DNA of 64,000 nucleotides from Castanea sativa (lineage: Eukaryota > Streptophyta > Magnoliopsida > Fagales > Fagaceae), in NCBI RefSeq assembly GCF_040712315.1, contig NC_134013.1, positions 12,187,001 through 12,251,000 of the forward strand. The letters run 5' to 3'. A program made the translations under genes and the position numbers. The notes beneath the pieces are model-generated. The model did not search any database. It was given only the letters and a program-made list of their open reading frames with translations, and was not told where the DNA came from. The first letter of the stretch is position 1, and each line of letters opens with the position of its first letter. This document shows positions 20,978-33,300 of this stretch, one piece after another.

Positions 20978-21981
20978 ATGGCTGTTCAGGCACAGTTTTA
21001 TTCAGAGAATATGGGTTTGCCTATGTGTGGCTTACAGGATCCTGCTTTTGGAGTTGTTGATGATCTTCGTTTTAGCTTTCAATATCCCCAACAAGCCACC
21101 ACTCACTTTCATCTTCCTCAAAGCACTCAAAAGTTGGCGCTTGATCACAACGAAGGGGTTTCGTTTTCATCTTCTTCCACTTGCAATAGCTTTCATCCCA
21201 TGGCGTTTTTACATTCTTTGGATGCTCAGTTTGAGTTGCACCGCCATGAGATAAACTGCATTCTTCAATTACAGGTAAATATCTCTAATATTATTGTATA
21301 ATCTCATGTGGGTTTTCTTCAAATTATTTTTTTAGAGCTTGTGTTTTTTTGTCTTTTGGCGTAAAGGTTCAATATTTATGTGCTTTTATTTTGTGGGGGT
21401 CTCTCTTATTGCTTTTATTTTTATTTTCTTGGCAGAATGAAAGGTTGAGAATAGCATTGCAAGAGCAAAGGAAGCAAGAACTTGCAGTTCTATTGAGTAA
21501 TGTAGAATCCAAAACGTTGAGTTTATTAAGGCAGAAAGAAGAAGACTTGGCACGAGCATCAAAGAGGACATTGGAGCTTCAAGAATGCTTGAAAAAGGCA
21601 GAGATAGAAAGGGAAACGTGGCAAAGAGTAGCAAAATCCAACGAAGCCATGGTCATAGATCTAAACAACAGGCTTGAGCAAGTCAAAGAGAGAGTGGTCT
21701 TAGCCAGCAATACAGCCGAAGATACAGCGTCGTTTTGTGGTTCATGTGATAGAGATCGTGATGATGATGAAAGTAACATTGCACAAGAAAAGGTGGGGGT
21801 GAAAAGAAGTAGTAGCAAAAAAAACAACATGACTTGTAAAAGCTGCTTCTCTCGGCGCTCTTGTGTTCTCTTTTTACCTTGCAGACACCTCTGTTCGTGC
21901 AATTACTGTGAAGCTTTTCTTGGTTCTTGTCCCGTATGCAATGCTGTAAAGGAACATAGCATGGAGGTTTTCTTGATCTAA
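20978..21981 (+). CDS. BOI/BRG-type RING E3 ubiquitin ligase, 2 exons, 280 aa
   Basis: Exon 1 is 20978-21274 (99 codons, donor GTAAAT) and exon 2 is 21436-21981 (acceptor TTGGCAG, stop TAA), joined in phase 0. The N-terminus (MAVQAQFYSENMGLPMCG) and the HEINCILQLQ segment are typical of BOTRYTIS SUSCEPTIBLE1 INTERACTOR and its relatives. A coiled coil follows at about residues 100-185 (NERLRIALQEQRKQEL, WQRVAKSNEAMVIDLNNRLEQV). The C-terminal C3HC4 RING spans residues 233-267 (CKSC, LPCRHLC, CNYC, CPVC). Family members act with E2 enzymes and are known to restrain cell death and gibberellin/DELLA signalling, often in nuclei. I assign the family but not the member. The length is usual, all zinc ligands are present, and it is probably functional. 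Confidence 0.93.
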
Positions 21982-23573
21982 CAAGAAAAAGGCACCAAAC
22001 AATGAAACCCACAAAAAAAAAAAAAAAGCAAAGCAAAGATGGATAAGGCAAATTTTATTTTATTTTTTGAAAAGTACACAGTACACACATGCTGATGGAA
22101 ACATGTACTGTCATTATGGTGTCTTTTGTTTGGTTTTGTTTTGCTTTTTCTGGGTCTATGCCTCTATGGTATCGGATTTTTTTTTGTACTGCAACGGCCC
22201 ATTACATGATGAATCGAAATGATGACAAGGGTATAGTAAGAATCTTTTTTTTTTTTTTTCTCTTTTTCTACTTGTGGCTTAAAATATTTTTCCTGATTTA
22301 GATTAATATCTTTTCAGAGACTAATATGGGGTGGTCCATTTGGTTTTTCTACAAGATATTGCCAGCTCTATCTCTCCTAGCTAAACGTAAAAGTGTACAG
22401 TTTTTATCTGACAAAAAAAAGATTTGAAAGCAATGTTTTTGACATGTTTCAAGACTGCCACTGTCACGGTGTCACCGCCACTGAGAACTTTCATTTATTG
22501 TTCCAACAAGCCATAATACGAGTCAGGCTTGTGAAAGAGGCAAAAGCAAAAGCTGGATTCGTGCTACTCATGTCGAAAATGTTGAAACAATCAAGGAATA
22601 CGTCTTGTGCAAACCTTCTGATATGCCTTCAATTTTCAACAACCCCCGCTCCTAGAAAATAAAAACATTAAAAATAGAATCCCAGGATTCCTATCCCATA
22701 TTCCTTGAAATCAAAAGCCTATAATCCAGTAATATAAAACATGTAGGTAATGCAACATCTTAATTAGCCTATTAATAAGTCCAACGACTTTGATGCGATA
22801 ATAGCTTTATTGAGGCTCTAGTAGTAGAGGTAGTATTATTAATTACCGTTGCGAAATATGGGGCCAATAAATTTGTATTGATAAATATCGCATTTTTTTA
22901 GCAAACAGAAAGAAAAATCTAACTTGATATAAATGGTTTTCTTAATAAAAATATATCAATGATGATTTGTATAAAAAATGATATTAATTTAACTACAACA
23001 AATAAATCTAACAAGTTGGCCAAAAAATTGTGCTGAGCATGATATTGTAGCAAAAAAAAAAAAATTACACCCATGTATGCTCTTTTACTGTTCAAATTTA
23101 TATACATTATTATTGTATTATCTAAATATAGATGATCATTGTAACAACATGTAAAAATTAAAATGCATATTTTATTCAATCTCACTTTCCGGTCTCTTTC
23201 ATATCAATTTTTTTTTAACTATTCAATCATCACCAAGTACCACCCATCTCATGTCACTCGTATAAAAAACATCTCAAGATGACATTGGTTCCACCATCGT
23301 TCCTCCACCATTGGCCTTGTGGATTGGCCCTAGCTTATCAAATATCTCAAAGATTGGTGGGTTACTGATTTGGGTTAATTTGGGTCTTGAAGACCGGTGG
23401 GCTATCGTGTTACCAATGAAAGTTTTGTGGGTTTGAGTGATTTGATTTGATTTTGGATTTGGGTTGCAATTTGGATTTTGTGTTGATGAGTTGGTTTAAT
23501 TTTGTGATGGGATGATCGCAATGGGTGGTGGTGGCTGGTTGATTTTTTCCATGAGAAATGAAATTAAAAAATA
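21982..23573. other. 3' flank of RING gene and intergenic DNA
   Basis: This holds the 3' UTR (A-rich at 22013-22027) and then AT-rich DNA with poly-T (22245-22259). 23280-23545 is slightly richer in G and has repeats of GGTTTG/GGGTT words. No reading frame shows family resemblance on either strand. Confidence 0.5.
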
Positions 23574-23753
23574 GAGAAATGATATGTCCACAACATTTTT
23601 ACAACAAATCCTAAGTGGCAAGTTGTTACTGGTTGTTATTGTTGGGACAAAAAAGTAATCTTAGTGTTAGATTCAAATTTGAACTTTTAACAACTAACCA
23701 CCTATGATTTGTTGTAAAATTGTTGTAAAAATGTTGTGGACGTAGCACCTCTC
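23574..23753. mobile_element. MULE-type palindromic MITE, second copy
   Basis: The 180-bp element has inverted ends GAGAAATGATATGTCCACAA and GAGAGGTGCTACGTCCACAA (right complement), about 80% or more alike to the copy at 3226-3384 by eye. The flanks TTAAAAAATA and TAAAAAAATA are a near-perfect 10-bp duplication, agreeing with the duplication length of the first copy. Confidence 0.72.
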
Positions 23754-24964
23754 TAAAAAAATATATTTCTTTTTAGGGAAACATGTTAAAGTGATTTTTT
23801 TTTATAAAGAAAATAAATACAATGAAAATTTAACTTATGAATTCTAGTTTTTTATAGTTGAACTAACCGAAATATGTATGAAAATGATTTTATAAAATAA
23901 ATAAAACGACTTTTTTTAAGTAATGTAAATTGCATTTTATTTTTTCATATTTCTGAAGTAAATGCTAATAATTTTATTTATTTTTTTGAATGCATTATCC
24001 TTTTTCGAATTGAGCAAAATGCTTCTACCCTTTTGTTGACTTCCGGAGACTCCTTCGCTTATATAAGTGTCCGTTTGGTTGACCTTTAGGACCCAAAACG
24101 TAACTTTTAGGAAAAGCTGGCAGTGGCTGGGCGTTTGGTGAAGCCTAAACGCAAATTTTAGATAAAAGTTGCGTTTTAAGGCAAAGGCAAAAACGCTGAA
24201 ATCAGAAATGGTGGTCTGGAGGTCCATAACGAAAACGCGCATCAACGTTGGAAGCTATCCGTTGAGCTGAGACCTAAAATTACAGAATCACCCTCTCATC
24301 TCATTTCCTGCTTCACTGAAATTGCTGTGTAATAATTCCTTTGGATTCTTCTCTGCTCTGCCTTCTCCGTGCTGCTACCGATCTCCCTGTGGTAAGCTTC
24401 TTCTTCTTCCTCTTCTGCTTTCTTCTTCCTCTTCTTCTTCGTCCTCTTCTTCTTCTTCCTCTTCTGCTTTCTTCATTTCCTCTGAAGTGTAATTTTTTTG
24501 TTTTAATTTTTTTTTTCTGATCTGAGACAGGAATCTTGAAGGTACGCATTTGATCAAAAAGGCACCAACCAAGACTGATCTGCTACCAAAATCCACCAGG
24601 TACCAACAGTGATCCGAAATTTTTTTTTTTTTTTTTTTAAGATCTGAAACAGGGTGTATTTGATCTAACAGCTTTGTACCTTTTTGAGTTTTTGAGGGTT
24701 TGGAGATTTAATGATGACCCATTTGGTTCTTTAGTTGATTGGGTTTTGAAATTTGTTTGTTGATTGGGTGTATTTGATCTAACTTTGTTTGAAACCATAT
24801 TATGATTTATTGATTTTTTTTTTTAATGTTTATGAAACTCTGCATGTGTCTGTTAAATGCTAAACACAATGCATTTTGTCCAATAGTTTGCACACCTTAA
24901 CAAATAGAAGAAAAAAAAGACCAAATAGCTTGAGGGAAATGAAGTTACTATCTTTAGCTAAGAC

Positions 24965-25285
24965 CAACCGCCGTCCGCCTTGCCGGGCATGACCCATCAG
25001 GAGGCCAGCATCGCCCCCGTCGCCGCCGGGCGTGCCCAGCAGCCACTGCGCCGCGCCGGGCATGACCCATCGCCAGCGCGCAGGCACGCCCGCCGCCGCC
25101 GAGGCGTGCCCAACAGCACGCCGCTCATCGCCGCCGCCGCATGCCCAGGAGGAGCCCAAGAAGGCCGCATCACGCTGCCGATGGGTCATGCCCAGAAGCC
25201 AGCCAGCTCGATGCCGCATCGCTCGCGCGCGTCAGGGGCATGCCCAGGAGGTACTGCCATCACGCTCGCCGATGGGTCATGCATA
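24965..25285. repeat. GC-rich island of short inverted and direct repeats inside the Harbinger element
   Basis: About 320 bp, far richer in G+C than both flanks. It is built of variants of GGGCATGACCCATC (about 24984 and 25058), the inverse GATGGGTCATGCCC (about 25179) and GATGGGTCATGC (about 25271), and GCCCAGGAGG/GCCCAGCAG words. Overlapping ORFs on both strands are a by-product of composition. It does not correspond to a Harbinger gene and looks like a separate insertion or an amplified minisatellite. Borders are taken from the composition change. Confidence 0.75.
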
Positions 25286-25480
25286 ATATACTTCATATAT
25301 ACTCTAGGAATGCACTGCATAATAAAAAATATGAACTAGTTACTTGAGGAAATTGACACATATTTAATTATTTTCACTCATTTATGTGTAAACTTATTTT
25401 TTATGTTATTGATTGTGTGTTTTTTGTATTTTTTTCAATTTTCTATTTTTTGCATTTCTTATGGTTGGTTAACTTTATAG

Positions 25481-26470
25481 ATGGGAAAAAATTCTACTTC
25501 CAACCCCGAGGTAAAAAAGGCTAGAGCAGATTGGGATATTAATCCATCGTGGACAACTACTTTTTGTAACCTTTGTGTGGAACAAATTCAAGCCGGGAAT
25601 AGAACAAAAGGTGCTGCCTTTAGACCCGAAGGTTGGTTCAATTTGGTGACCAAATTTAGTGAAGAGACCGGTCAAAACTATGATAAGTACCAATTAAAAA
25701 GTAGGTGGGATGTATTAAAAGGTGATTGGAGAGTGTGGGAAAAATTGAGGAATCTTGACACAGGTTTAGGTTGGGATGCAGTGAAGGGAACGATTGCCAC
25801 TCCTGATTGTTGGTGGGACCTGAAGTTGAAGGTGAGTTTAGTATTTTATTAATATGTAGTTAGTTGGAGCTAGTTTTTTTTTTTGTTTTTTTTTTATATT
25901 ATTCTTATATGAGTGAAATTACAATTACATTTTGTAGGAATTACCCAAAGCTAAAAAATTCCGAGAGAAAGGTCCACAATTCTAGAACAACTTCGAGATA
26001 ATGTTTAGGGATGTTGCAAAGAATCGGGGTAGCCGCATGGACCCCTTCTTCGTGTACATTACCTCCAACAATGCCAAAAGAGGGTGCTGTGATTCAGATG
26101 GTAGCTCAATTTAAGGATAACCAATGTGACATGAGTTTAGACATTGGTAGTTTGGATGCAAGGAAATACTAGTCAATCACGTAGTTCAGACAAAAGCGAG
26201 CTAGTGAATCAATACCCTCACAGAAGAAAAAGAAGAAGATAGGAGGAGCCAATGTTGGACAATCGTATTAGTGAGTTAATAACTGGTATGTCGAATAGGT
26301 CCGAAGGTACTTCTCGAGAGTCACCAAGTTCAATTGATAATGTAATGGCGATTGTGAAAGCACTTCCTGGAGTGGATTTTGCGTTTGTGGTTGAAGCTTC
26401 CATTCTCTTTCTAAAAAGTCACGTAGGGAGATGTTCCTAACTTTTAAGGACCTGTAGTCATACAAAGTGG
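25481..26470 (+). pseudogene. Harbinger-associated MYB/SANT-like protein, degenerate
   Basis: Exon 1 (25481-25831, donor GTGAGT) starts with ATG and encodes a Myb/SANT-like (Myb_DNA-bind_3) domain. Diagnostic pieces are ARADWDINPSWTTTFCNLCVE, GWFNLVTKFSEETGQNYDKY, QLKSRWDVLKGDWRVWEKL and GLGWDAVKGTI. Exon 2 begins at 25938 (ELPKAKKFREKG) but meets a TAG at 25983, followed by more stops. The C-terminal part is still legible at 26252-26440 (DNVMAIVKALPGV, VVEASILFLKS). In intact elements this protein works with the transposase in DNA binding and nuclear import. This copy is dead. Confidence 0.85.
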
Positions 26471-26769
26471 CTACAAGCAATAATTTATAGGCAAAGAAGT
26501 GACTAACCTGATGTGGTATTAACTATGTTGTATTAGCTTTAAACTAAGTTAGCTATGTTGTATGAACTATGTTGTATTTGCTATGTTGTATTAACTTTAA
26601 ACTAAGTTATGTGATATTTAGTATTAGCTTTGGACTAATATATGTGTAATGCAAACATATTTGAAATTTTCATTACAGTGTTATGTACTTGATGTTGTGA
26701 ATTGTCTTGGTATGTTGTGAATTGTCTTGATTGAATATTTGTTATTTTGTTGTGTAGCTGAAACCAATA

Positions 26770-26926
26770 TGGATGATTATAATGGTACTCATGAGAGTGG
26801 CCATTTTATGGAACTATTAATGGATGGGGATTACAGAAATTATTGTGATGATCATGATGGTAGTGATTATAACAATGTTGACAATAATAATGATGGTGAT
26901 AACAATGATGGTGATAACAATGATGG

Positions 26927-26957
<31 letters not shown>

Positions 26958-28317
26958 AGTAGTGACAGTGATGATGACAGTGATAGTGATTCTGACAGTG
27001 ATGATAGTAATGACAATTCAAACGAGGAGTTTTACCAGCTTGTGACAAGCATCTGAAGGCAGTTGTGACATATTTCAATAAGTACATTAGTAAGACTCCT
27101 TGTCATGATTCTGAACAAACGGGGTGGGATTGGCTGAGACGCTGTATGGAAGGTAATGAGACTTTGTGTTACAATATGTTTAGAATGAGAAATGAGGTGT
27201 TTCATAATTTGTGTCAAGTTTTACAACGTGACTTTGGACTTCAACATTCAAGGAATATAAGGTTAGAAGAGTTAGTGGCAATCTGTTTACTGATACTTGG
27301 TCATGGAACATGTAACCGAATGGTTCAAGAATTATTTCAGGATTTCGGGTGAAACCATAAGTAGACATTTTGAGAAGATGATCACTCGTTAGGTGCTCGC
27401 TTTGGGAGAAGCATATGTAAAGCCTTCGGATCCAACTTTTAGTGAAGTTCCAACCAAAATACAAGACCATCCAATTTATTGGCCACATTTCAAAGTATGT
27501 GTACTATTGTATATTTGAATAAGTGTTATTGTCTATAAGATAATACAATGCATGTGGAACTGAAAACTATTAATGTTTTTATTAGGATTGCATCGGTGCG
27601 ATTGATGGCACACATGTGATAGCGATTGTACCTACTGAGAAGTCTATTCCATACTTTGGAAGAAAGGGATATCCAACCCAAAATGTGATGGCTGCATGTG
27701 ACTTTGATATGTTATTCACATTTGTTTTGCCTGGATGGGAAGGTGCAGCACACGACACCCACATTTTTCTTGATACTATTCGTACACAAAGTAACAACTT
27801 TCCGCACCCACCACCAGGTTTGTAATTGGTTAATCAATTGTTCATTATAATGACATATTGTGTGTGTGTTTAATACAATTGAATTTCTTTGTTTAGGGAA
27901 ATATTATGTAGTTGATTCTGGATACCCAATGATGCAAGGCTATTTGGCACCATACAAAGGGATATCATACCATCTTCAGGACTTTCGAAGGAGAGGTGGA
28001 GGCCCTAGAACTAGACATGAAAATTTAATCATGCTCACTCATCTCTTTGATGTGTGATTGAGCGCACTTTTGGTGTGTGGAAGAATAAATGGAGAATTAT
28101 TAGAAACATGCCATCTTTTCCATTCCATATCCAAATACTTATTGTATCTGCTACTATGGCTCTTCATAATTTTGTTAGACTAAATGATAGGGATGATAAG
28201 GAGTTCAACAATGCCAATGAAGATTCAATTTCTATAAGAGAACGTAATAAGAAGCATGTAGCTAGCACGAGCAAAACTCTAACTTTATCAAGATCCCGCA
28301 ATGGTGGTTCTTCGTGA
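26770..28317 (+). pseudogene. PIF/Harbinger DDE transposase (DDE_Tnp_4, ALP1-like), degenerate
   Basis: An acidic Asp/Asn/Ser leader encoded by GATGATGGT-type repeats (26770-27056) ends at a TGA. A helical N-terminal region follows from 27065 (NETLCYNMFRMRNEVFHNLC, LEELVAICLLILGHG), with a frameshift near 27350 and a TAG near 27391 (ex-frame ALGEAYVKPSDPTF). An intron lies at about 27496-27585. The catalytic core then appears: GAIDGTHV (first Asp, about 27600), LPGWEGAAHDTHIF (second Asp, about 27730), a second intron, YYVVDSGYPMMQGYLAPYKG, then a frameshift near 28020-28055 before IERTFGVWKNKWRI (the acidic residue near the third catalytic position). At least three lesions make it non-functional. 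Confidence 0.88.
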
Positions 28318-28916
28318 TTCCATTGCAAATTCTATTTGGGGGGTTAATAATTAGTAGTTGTATTTTTTTTTTTGTATAATATCATGTAGTACAATTTATA
28401 TTTGGATTATTGGTATGTATTTTATATCTTTTTACATTTTTATATAGCACAATTTAAACTTGGATTATTGGTGTATATTTTATCATCTTTTTACATTTTC
28501 ATTTTGTGTTTCATGATGATGAAAATTGTTTAGATTTAATTAATATTAATAAGAAGTCATTAATGGTAATAACAAATAATTATGCCACTAAAAAAGAATA
28601 ATTGCCCAAACATTATTAAAATAATACCAATAATATAAATTTATTATTATTATTATTATTTAGTAAGTATATGAAGGTATATGAATTATGTTATTTAAAT
28701 AAACTCCCTTATATATACATTGTCCTTTTTGCAATTTGTCTCAAACCGCAACTTTTATAGTTTTAGCCAAACACTCAGCTTTTTCAAAAAGCACTTTTTA
28801 ACAGCTTTTACCAAACACTCAGCTTTTTGAAAAATCACTTTTTCATTATGCACTTTTTCAAAACTCAACTTTTTCATTATGCACTTCTTTAAAAAGCCCA
28901 ACCAAACTCACCCTAA

Positions 28917-30304
28917 ATCCTTTTCCTATATAAAACACGACTTTGAGTCTTGGAACTTTGATATGGATCCAACGACCTGTTTAATGTCGATGGGACCCAC
29001 AAAGTGTATCAAATAACCGTTTTCTATGGATTATCTTTATTTTATTTTTTTGTTAAAAAAAAACTCTTGCATCAAAAAGCGTAAAATGTGGTGATATGCT
29101 TTTGTGTGAGTTTATAAAGTAGCCAAAAAAGGTAGACACCAGGTTGTCCTTTTCTTTCCTTTAGTATTCTTCGCTTTGTTGGGTCTCGGAGTCGGACTCT
29201 CGGACCAATATTTACTACGCGTGGACTCATACGTGGATGATCCAAATGCTCGGTCACTTTTCTTTTCTTTATTAGTGCAATGATCTTCCTCTGCAACCAT
29301 GTGGACCCCGCACGCATTTACTTTTGACGCAAAATCAGAGTCCCTCTGTCTCTGAGCAACTGTTTTCTTGGGGATGGATCAAAGTTTCCACTGATTTGGT
29401 TTGTTTCTGGTTTCTCTATGGTTTCATAATAAAAAAGTGTTGCAATTGCAAAAGCCTTGGGAATTGGTATCAAAGTTCCACACTTTTGGTTTGAATGGTT
29501 TTTGCTTTTGCATCAAGTCTTGCACAGCCCGTTTCTATGGTTGCATAAGTCTAGTGATGGATCTATTGCAAGCTCTGTCTAAGTCCAGTCCAATATATGA
29601 CTAGGAATGTGGTACTAATAACTATAATTGGGTCTCATGCTCTCGGAATAAGCCCATGTCCAATTGGGCTCAAATACAATTATCTTTTTTTTTTTTTTAG
29701 GTGAGCAAATACACACAAGAAAGAAAAGAAAGATGTTCTAACACAAAAACTTACTATAATTCCATGTAATACATCTTTTTAATTTCGAAGTATGAATAAG
29801 GGTCCGACTCCTCTCCTAAATAGAGATAAACACATTTCCGTTAAAATAACTAATAAATAAATAATTTGACAATTGAGAAATACTATATTGCAATGTTTTC
29901 ATAACAAATCATAAATGACAGATTATTTTGAGTGAGTAAAAAAATAATAACAATTTACCATTTATGATTTATTGTGAGAGTGTTATGAAAATGTTGTCGA
30001 CGTAGCACTTATTGAACATGTAATATAAGCATGTTGGGGACTTTTCGTTGTTGGAATGCACAAATGTTTTGATAAGTTGGTGGTTAAATCCAAGGTTTTT
30101 TTGAGACAGTGGAGCCTGATACTTAAAGCTAATGAATTGTCTGCTGGCCGCTACTACTAGTGTGTTTTCCATATACAATAAGACAATGTAATCCGTCTTC
30201 CTAATGTGTAAGTAAATTGTACTACACAATATTTAAGACTAAATTGTAAATTACAATTTATTAAAATTTTAGGTAGTTTTGATTTTGCCTCTTAAAATTT
30301 TAAA
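28917..30304. other. Intergenic DNA between Harbinger and Gypsy elements
   Basis: No gene is recognised. It contains one degraded MULE-type MITE (listed separately), poly-T at 29686-29697 and unremarkable AT-rich sequence. Confidence 0.5.
29875..30010. mobile_element. MULE-type MITE, third and most diverged copy
   Basis: The ends GAGAAATACTATATTGCAAT and the complement of ATGTTGTCGACGTAGCACTT correspond to the termini of the copies at 3226 and 23574 and fold on each other (CATTTTCATAACA shared). The target duplication is no longer legible. Confidence 0.5.
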
Positions 30305-30309
30305 GTTTG

Positions 30310-33300
30310 TGTGGGGAGTGGAACCGTCTCTATTCAGGCCTAGTGCCTAGGAAGTTACTAGGTCATGGGAAAGTGATTGGGCTTAGTCTTTGGGCTGAAG
30401 GGAAAGTGTAACAACAGCCTCACTTAAAATGAATTTAATTGCTTTTAAAGTGAAATTGATGAATTTTTTTAATTTATTTTGAAGGCGATATTATTTTATA
30501 TTATGATATCTACATAGAAAATAAATAAAAGAAGATGTAACGTAAGGGTTATCTTTGTGGATTTTTCATATTAAAGTTTTAGTCTCCTTATCAGTTAAGG
30601 AAAAGGATAAGAGATTAAAACCTATTTGGATTAGGAGTTTAAGTGTTATTAAAATTCTTTAGAGTTCTAGCCTATTTAAACAACCTTAATTCGAGTTTAA
30701 TTGGGAATTAAAGTCTTGGAAGCTTATTTAAATTTTAGTGGATCTTAAACTCTAGCCCAAGTGGGAGTGTTATTCAAGAGTACTAATTGGAGTTGGATTG
30801 ATCTTCCCAGACTGAATTGGAGTGTTATTTTAAAGGTATATATACTTGGTCTTTTAAGTCAATTTCGTGATAGGTAGAGAGAGACTGCAAGATTAAAAAA
30901 AAGAAAAAAAAAGAAAAAGAAATTAGTGGTTAGCATATAAAAGATTAAGAGTAGAGAATTAAAGTTTCTCAAATTGAGAGGATAGAAGACCGTGGCACTG
31001 CTAGGGGCAGCCAGAAAATTCGTCATATTAAGGTAAACATCTATATATGCATACCTTATTAATATCTTTGAACACATACTTGATTAAGGAACCTTCATCT
31101 CTAGGCTACTTGAAAATATTAGAATTATACTAACAGTTGCATAAGAATAGAAGTTATCATGGAAGTGTTATTATAGACATGCATTATTTTATTCGATTTT
31201 GAAACAGATCCTCATACATGTATGTGGAGTAGCATCACATCCTATATAGGTTAAGCACTTGTAGATGTCCTAGGGTGGTGTTCAGAGAGTCTACGTGTAC
31301 TTATATATAGGTATAACAGATTTTAGTTTTAGGGAATGCATTACAATTATATAAAATCTAGAATAGGTATAATGTATATTAGAAAGATATGTTAAGTTTT
31401 ATAAGGAAAAGTTTTATCAGAGGACTTTTTGGTTATTCGAAACATGTTCTTATTGAGTTATTTAATCCTTAATTAGGTGCTAGTTGACATTGTTTCGGAC
31501 AGTTGAGGTGAAGCTTGGTTTAGCAACTAGAGGTAAGTGGACTTCAGAACATGACATCTCTTAAGACGCGTATATTTATGGATATATTTTTGGTAAAAAT
31601 ATATTTATATATGTATATATAATTGCAAAAGTGAATTTTTCAAAAACTTATACCATTGTTAATGCTTTTTACATACCCGAATTCTATTATTTCTTGTATA
31701 TTATTTTGAAACTATATATGCTAAGAATGACTCAAAACTATATTTTTGAGAACGTATTTGTCATATAATATATGATTGATATTGACAATATTATAATAAA
31801 GTAAGAATGTTTTCAAACGGTCAGCTAGACAGTCTGCAACCTTTGCCAACACAGGGTTAAGTGTTGGTCTTCGGCCGATGTAGTGTTATTGTGATGTGGT
31901 ACAGTGTTATCGTTTGCTCTTCGGAGGTAGTGTTATCGTTTACTCTTTAGAGCCAGTGTTGCCACTTTGAGGTTAATGTTATTGTTCCTTGTGGGAATCA
32001 CACACCGAGTCTTTAGCAGCTTATGTCTTTATCTAGCTAATGTTTAATGCTTTTCATATCGAATTACTATTTTATTGTTATCGATCGTTATAAGTGGAAA
32101 AATTGTTTATCGTTATAATATATTGTTTCTACCTATTTAGTGTAATTTTTACTAACTAAAGTGATTACTATTTTATTTAATGATTACAGCATTATAGTTA
32201 AAATGTTTTATTCTTGACAGTTTTACAAAGTATATTATATTACTGTTAAAACTATTTGTAAGTGTTTTGTAAAGACTATATTTTGTCAATGATACTAATG
32301 TTTTGTTTTGAAAGACATCCTCATGTTATGTAGTCTCTCATTGCGCTTCTAGCTCACCCCCCCCCCCTCACTTTCTCCACCCTTTTAGATTAGAGCAATG
32401 AAATATATTTTGGTGGTAGATCATTGGAGCCATAGATTGAAGACTACTTTTGGAGTTATGTTAGTTGATGGACTATTTTAGCATATTTTCTTAGGATAGT
32501 GAGTTTGACATTTGTGGAACTCTTTCAGATTGTATTTGGAGACTTTATTGTTAAAGTTTTGTTTTAATGGATTTCATAAGAGAGATTTTGATGGTTTGTG
32601 GATATTTAATTTCGCTCTATTCCATTATATTATTGTTGATTATTTCTAAGAAAGGTTATGCATCTAAATCCTTGGTATGAGTTTGGGGTGTTACAAAAAG
32701 CATGGAGGGAGATAATCCGTGGAAGGCTGGAAAGTTAGGTCATCCAAGAGGTTGAAGACAAATTTGGATACCACGGTCAACCCATTCATGAGGAAAATGA
32801 AAGCATTAGCTTGTTTGGAGCATGGATAATCAATGTATGACATCCCGGAGACACAAGTGACCACGCGAAACTTCTAGAATGCGCAAGAAGAAAGAAGATC
32901 TTTTACCTCCGTATTAAAGAAGGGATTCTTATCTAACCTCTGCCGCATTAATTGTGCAAAAGATAGCCTGAACAGTACACAGAACCTTTGGGCAGTCAGA
33001 ATTCTAAGATAAGAAGAAAAGGAAACTGACAAAATAAGAAAAATATCCCTGAGACTCTGAATAGGAACAAGATAGCTGTAGGGATAAGAATAAAGGTTGT
33101 AGCTATAAGAGAAGGTGAAGGGCAAAAGGCAAGGGGATCTAGAGGAGAAAGGAAGAGAAATCTATTTAAAAAAATAAAATAAAAAAGAATGAGAGGAGAA
33201 CATTATGTGTAACACCACATGAACCAAAGAAAAACTATTTTCCCATGCATATGTGGGCATTTTGTAATTGTAGAAGTAGTAGTTTAATGGTCAAAGAGAT

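Larger units (their letters stand above)
24067..28913 (+). mobile_element. Full-length but decayed PIF/Harbinger transposon (4.85 kb)
   Basis: The element is flanked by TAA (24064-24066 and 28914-28916). Its TIRs are GTGTCCGTTTGGTTG on the left and GGGTGAGTTTGGTTG as the complement of the right end. It carries the two genes expected of plant PIF/Harbinger elements on the same strand: a MYB/SANT-like DNA-binding protein (25481-26470) and a DDE transposase (26770-28317). Both contain stops or frameshifts, so the copy cannot act on its own. The first 900 bp hold CTT/CCT-rich repeats (24395-24480) and a GC-rich island (24965-25285) that is foreign in composition. The last 600 bp (28318-28913) are non-coding and AT-rich, with repeated CTTTTTNAAAAA words before the right end. 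Confidence 0.9.

Noticed and set aside
24860..25339. Long ORFs on both strands across the GC-rich island
   Set aside because: Same effect: stop codons are rare in GC-rich repeats. The peptides repeat MPRR/HAQE-type strings that mirror the DNA words.
26806..27087. His-rich minus-strand ORF opposite the transposase leader
   Set aside because: It is the complement of the GATGATGGT repeat that encodes the acidic leader on the plus strand.
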